Shown here piece after piece: positions 13,845 to 15,329 of a DNA stretch of 15,329 nt. The DNA comes from Ch71 sp050945695 (lineage in GTDB: Bacteria > Chloroflexota > Anaerolineae > DRVO01): positions 1 to 15,329 of the forward strand of contig JBMNTK010000083.1 in assembly GCA_050945695.1 (NCBI GenBank). Direction: 5' to 3'. Numbering within the stretch: position 1 is the first letter of the stretch; each line of letters begins with the position of its first letter. The notes under the pieces are model-generated. The model was given only the letters and a program-made list of their open reading frames with translations, ran no database searches and was not told where the DNA came from. A program made the position numbers and the translations under genes.

Positions 13845-14204
13845 CTAGGCCTCGCCCGTAGCCTCGGACTCGCCGCGTACCCGCTGGGCCACGTCTGCGG
13901 CCAAGCTCTCGGCCCGGCGGCGCTGCTGTTCGGCCGTCTCCTCGGCCTTGCGCCCGATCTCTGCCGCGCGCTGCTGAGCTTCCTCAGCGATCTGTTCGGC
14001 GCGTTGCTGGGCCTCTTCGGCCAGTCGGGCGGCACGCTGCTGGGCCTCCTCGGTCAGCTCCTCGGCGCGCTCCTTGAGCTCGATTCCACGAGAGCGGATG
14101 TCCTCTCGCAGTTCGCTGCCGGACTCAGGGGCGGTCAGCAGAGCGGCCACAAACCCAGACGCCGCTCCGAGCACGAAACCCATCCAGAAATCCTTGGTGG
14201 TCAT
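13845..14204 (-). CDS. YtxH-like membrane-anchored coiled-coil protein
   Basis: A 119-residue protein. Residues 5-25 (DFWMGFVLGAASGFVAALLTA) are a glycine-rich hydrophobic anchor followed by APESGSELREDI, the YtxH-type signature (GxxxG...AP.SG.E.R). The rest is a long Ala/Glu/Gln/Arg helix with three near-identical 11-residue repeats beginning EEAQQRA at 52, 63 and 74. Hendecad repeats of this kind form right-handed coiled coils or amphipathic helices lying on a membrane; they recall LEA/stress proteins. Members of the family are linked to general stress in Bacillus; function here is unknown. Start ATG 14204 has AGGAGGT (14220-14214) 9 bases upstream. It follows the membrane protein gene by 23 bases, so both are probably one transcript from the promoter at 14563-14591. 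Confidence 0.82.
   Translation of the reverse strand: MTTKDFWMGFVLGAASGFVAALLTAPESGSELREDIRSRGIELKERAEELTEEAQQRAARLAEEAQQRAEQIAEEAQQRAAEIGRKAEETAEQQRRRAESLAADVAQRVRGESEATGEA
13953..14051 (-). repeat. Three tandem 33-bp repeats coding for 11-residue units
   Basis: Three in-frame, imperfect 33-base units inside the YtxH-like gene encode EEAQQRAARLA, EEAQQRAEQIA and EEAQQRAAEIG. The flanking helix shows weaker echoes of the same unit. The units differ at several codon positions, suggesting protein-level selection rather than a very recent DNA slippage. Confidence 0.85.
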
Positions 14205-14227
14205 TGGGGGATTACCTCCTCATAACT

Positions 14228-14515
14228 CTAAGCACTATGCCTACGGCGAAACACAACTTGCGCTGCACGACGCGCTGCCGCTCCATAGGACGCGACCCGG
14301 ATCACGGGCTGCACGACGCTTTCGCTAACAAAATCGGTCGTGCCCTTGACGATAGTTGCGGTTTCGTTAGCCGTGTCGAGCATGGGCGCGATCTCGTCGC
14401 GTATCAGCCGGGCAAGGCTCCGCAACTGAAGCAAGGTAAGGATGAGTGTGATGCCGATAATGATGGACTCGATCGCGAGGATAACGATCGCCACATCCCG
14501 CAGGTCCGCCAACAA
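14228..14515 (-). CDS. Small single-span membrane protein, function unknown (DUF948-like layout)
   Basis: A 95-residue protein. A hydrophobic span rich in Ile/Leu (about residues 8-30, VAIVILAIESIIIGITLILT) is followed by a soluble helical part (LARLIRDEIAPMLDTANETA) and a basic C-terminus (AARRAAQVVFRRRHSA). The layout, an N-terminal span followed by a helix with DTANETA-like repeats, resembles DUF948/YtxG proteins, which often pair with YtxH; this is by resemblance only. The start is TTG at 14515, decided by GGAGGT (14527-14522) 6 bases upstream; no ATG lies nearby. A strong promoter sits about 50 bases upstream. The YtxH-like gene follows after 23 bases, and the two are probably co-expressed as a stress-envelope pair. 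Confidence 0.75.
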   Translation of the reverse strand: MLADLRDVAIVILAIESIIIGITLILTLLQLRSLARLIRDEIAPMLDTANETATIVKGTTDFVSESVVQPVIRVASYGAAARRAAQVVFRRRHSA

Positions 14516-14562
14516 GGTTACACCTCCACAAGCGGCGAAAGCGCCCGGCTTGTACGGAGGGC

Positions 14563-14591
14563 AGTATACTAGAGACGCAGGACCTTGACAA
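14563..14591 (-). promoter_or_regulatory. Sigma70-type promoter for the small membrane protein / YtxH pair
   Basis: On the minus strand: -35 TTGTCA (14591-14586), a 17-base spacer, and -10 TATACT (14568-14563); each box matches 5 of 6 consensus bases. The predicted start is near 14556, giving a leader of about 40 bases with the GGAGGT before the TTG start. The -35 and spacer lie in the last codons of the upstream small membrane gene, so the pair can be expressed apart from it. Confidence 0.7.
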
Positions 14592-14820
14592 CGGTCATGA
14601 GGAGTACGCTCATGAGAGCGCCCTCAATGGGCCGGAGAAGCCCCAGGCGAGGCAGGGCGAAAGGAATCACGTCTGCCACCACTTGCCCGAGCGCGAAGCC
14701 GATCAGGCTGGCCAGCCACAGCCACGCCAACTGCCGCAGCGAACGGGCGAAGATCAGATGGTAGGCTGCGGCCAAGGCAGTGACCAACACGAAGGCGAAG
14801 ACCAGACTGGGGACAGGCAT
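14569..14820 (-). CDS. Small hydrophobic membrane protein, function unknown
   Basis: An 83-residue protein that I do not recognise. It is hydrophobic throughout, with two or three likely membrane spans: about 3-20 (VPSLVFAFVLVTALAAAYHL), 30-50 (RQLAWLWLASLIGFALGQVV) and 65-80 (IEGALMSVLLMTVVKVL). A few charged residues (R28, D50) lie between spans. It is a real gene by its Shine-Dalgarno: GAGGAGGT ends 5 bases before ATG 14820. It lies 85 bases after the Fe-S scaffold gene on the same strand and just before the membrane protein/YtxH pair, whose promoter overlaps its 3' end. An integral-membrane structural or assembly factor is possible, without evidence. Confidence 0.7.
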   Translation of the reverse strand: MPVPSLVFAFVLVTALAAAYHLIFARSLRQLAWLWLASLIGFALGQVVADVIPFALPRLGLLRPIEGALMSVLLMTVVKVLRL

Positions 14821-14879
14821 GTCCCACCTCCTCTATGACCGGCACGGGATGGTGATCGAGCAGCGGGCGTGAGCGTGGT

Positions 14880-14896
14880 GGCCGGTCAGGCCGGCC
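14880..14896. other. Small GC-rich hairpin between Fe-S scaffold and small membrane gene
   Basis: GGCCGG (14880-14885) pairs with CCGGCC (14891-14896) around TCAGG. It lies about 10 bases past the stop of the scaffold gene on the minus strand. No T-run follows on either strand, so a weak or Rho-linked terminator is only a possibility; such short GC palindromes also arise by chance in this composition. Confidence 0.3.
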
Positions 14897-14905
14897 GATA
14901 GGACA

Positions 14906-15283
14906 TCAGCCGGCCTTCTTCTGGCGCTCGTAGTAGTCCTTGATAGCCTCGTGAAGGGCGTCGGCAGCCAAGTTGCTGCAGTGCATCTTGTTGGGCGGAA
15001 GCCCACCCAGCGCCTCGGCCACGGCCTTGTTAGTCAACGCCAGGGCCTCATCTAGAGTCTTGCCCTTCACCAGCTCGGTGGTGATGCTGCTGGTGGCGAT
15101 GGCGGAGCCGCAACCGAAGGTGCGGAACTTCACGTCCGCCAGGCGATCGCCCTCGACCTTGATGGTCATCTCCATGATGTCACCGCAGACCGGGTTTCCC
15201 ACTTTTCCCACCCCGTCCGGGTTCTCGATCTCCCCGACGTTGCGCGGGTTGCGGAAGTGATCCATGACGATTTCGCTGTACAT
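14906..15283 (-). CDS. iscU: IscU/NifU-type iron-sulfur cluster assembly scaffold
   Basis: A 125-residue single-domain scaffold that assembles [2Fe-2S]/[4Fe-4S] clusters from iron and sulfur delivered by a cysteine desulfurase, then hands them to apo-proteins. It begins MYSEIVMDHFRNPRNVGEIE, the standard IscU/NifU N-terminus. The three cluster cysteines are present: C33 in NPVCGD (with D35), C58 in FRTFGCGSAIATSS and C102 in KMHCSNLA. LPPNK (95-99) takes the place of the LPPVK motif that binds the HscA chaperone in proteobacterial IscU. The length is normal for the single-domain form; there is no NifU C-terminal thioredoxin-like part. GGAGGT lies 9 bases before ATG 15283. A cysteine desulfurase gene would be expected upstream, outside the window. 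Confidence 0.95.
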   Translation of the reverse strand: MYSEIVMDHFRNPRNVGEIENPDGVGKVGNPVCGDIMEMTIKVEGDRLADVKFRTFGCGSAIATSSITTELVKGKTLDEALALTNKAVAEALGGLPPNKMHCSNLAADALHEAIKDYYERQKKAG

Positions 15284-15329
15284 GCTCTCTTAACCTCCCG
15301 GGCCGAGGCCGAATATGGCCAGACCGGCT

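Noticed and set aside
13953..14051. 33-bp tandem repeats considered as a CRISPR-like array or iterons
   Set aside because: They are contiguous without spacers, in frame, and encode a regular helical repeat in the YtxH-like protein.
14585..14590. TTGACA on the plus strand
   Set aside because: No -10 box follows at proper spacing; the useful signal is the minus-strand TTGTCA overlapping it.

Overview
The window is a high-GC bacterial chromosome segment densely packed with genes on both strands. No stretch over 300 bases lacks a gene; the longest gap is about 120 bases. There are no rRNA or tRNA genes, insertion sequences, phage genes or CRISPR arrays that I can see. The best taxonomic guess, from knowledge rather than a search, is Chloroflexota (an Anaerolineae-like lineage, perhaps from a metagenome). 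The grounds are a class II B12-dependent ribonucleotide reductase with a TSCPD tail, a B12-binding-type radical SAM protein, and a GT39 membrane glycosyltransferase carrying C-terminal beta-rich modules of a kind I associate with that phylum.

Layout. (1) Bases 1-2310, plus strand: the 3' end of the class II ribonucleotide reductase gene, a strong hairpin, then a radical SAM protein with a cobalamin-type N-terminal domain. (2) Bases 2290-5754, minus strand: three overlapping glycosyltransferase genes (GT4, GT4, GT9 in transcription order), whose last stop overlaps convergently with the radical SAM gene. (3) Bases 5797-5864: a compact divergent promoter region with two perfect TATAAT boxes. (4) Bases 5871-9676, plus strand: a 932-residue GT39-like membrane glycosyltransferase, apparently with a leaderless start, overlapping by 4 bases an NAD-dependent sugar epimerase/dehydratase relative that lacks the usual catalytic tyrosine. 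Blocks 2 and 4 together look like a cell-surface glycan or glycolipid locus. (5) Bases 9758-13723, plus strand: a bifunctional NAD(P)H-hydrate repair enzyme, an M20D amidohydrolase and a Gfo/Idh/MocA oxidoreductase, closed by a bidirectional terminator. (6) Bases 13845-15283, minus strand: an IscU/NifU-type Fe-S scaffold, two small membrane proteins and a YtxH-type protein with a hendecad-repeat coiled coil. The last two share a clear sigma70-type promoter.

Most genes have a strong Shine-Dalgarno sequence (GGAGG types), and several starts were moved inward from the longest open frame on that basis. The gene at 5871 is the exception. I found no wholly new system. The observations most worth following are the divergent leaderless promoter, the Tyr-less SDR beside the GT39, the GT39 C-terminal architecture, and the hendecad YtxH protein with its membrane-protein partner.
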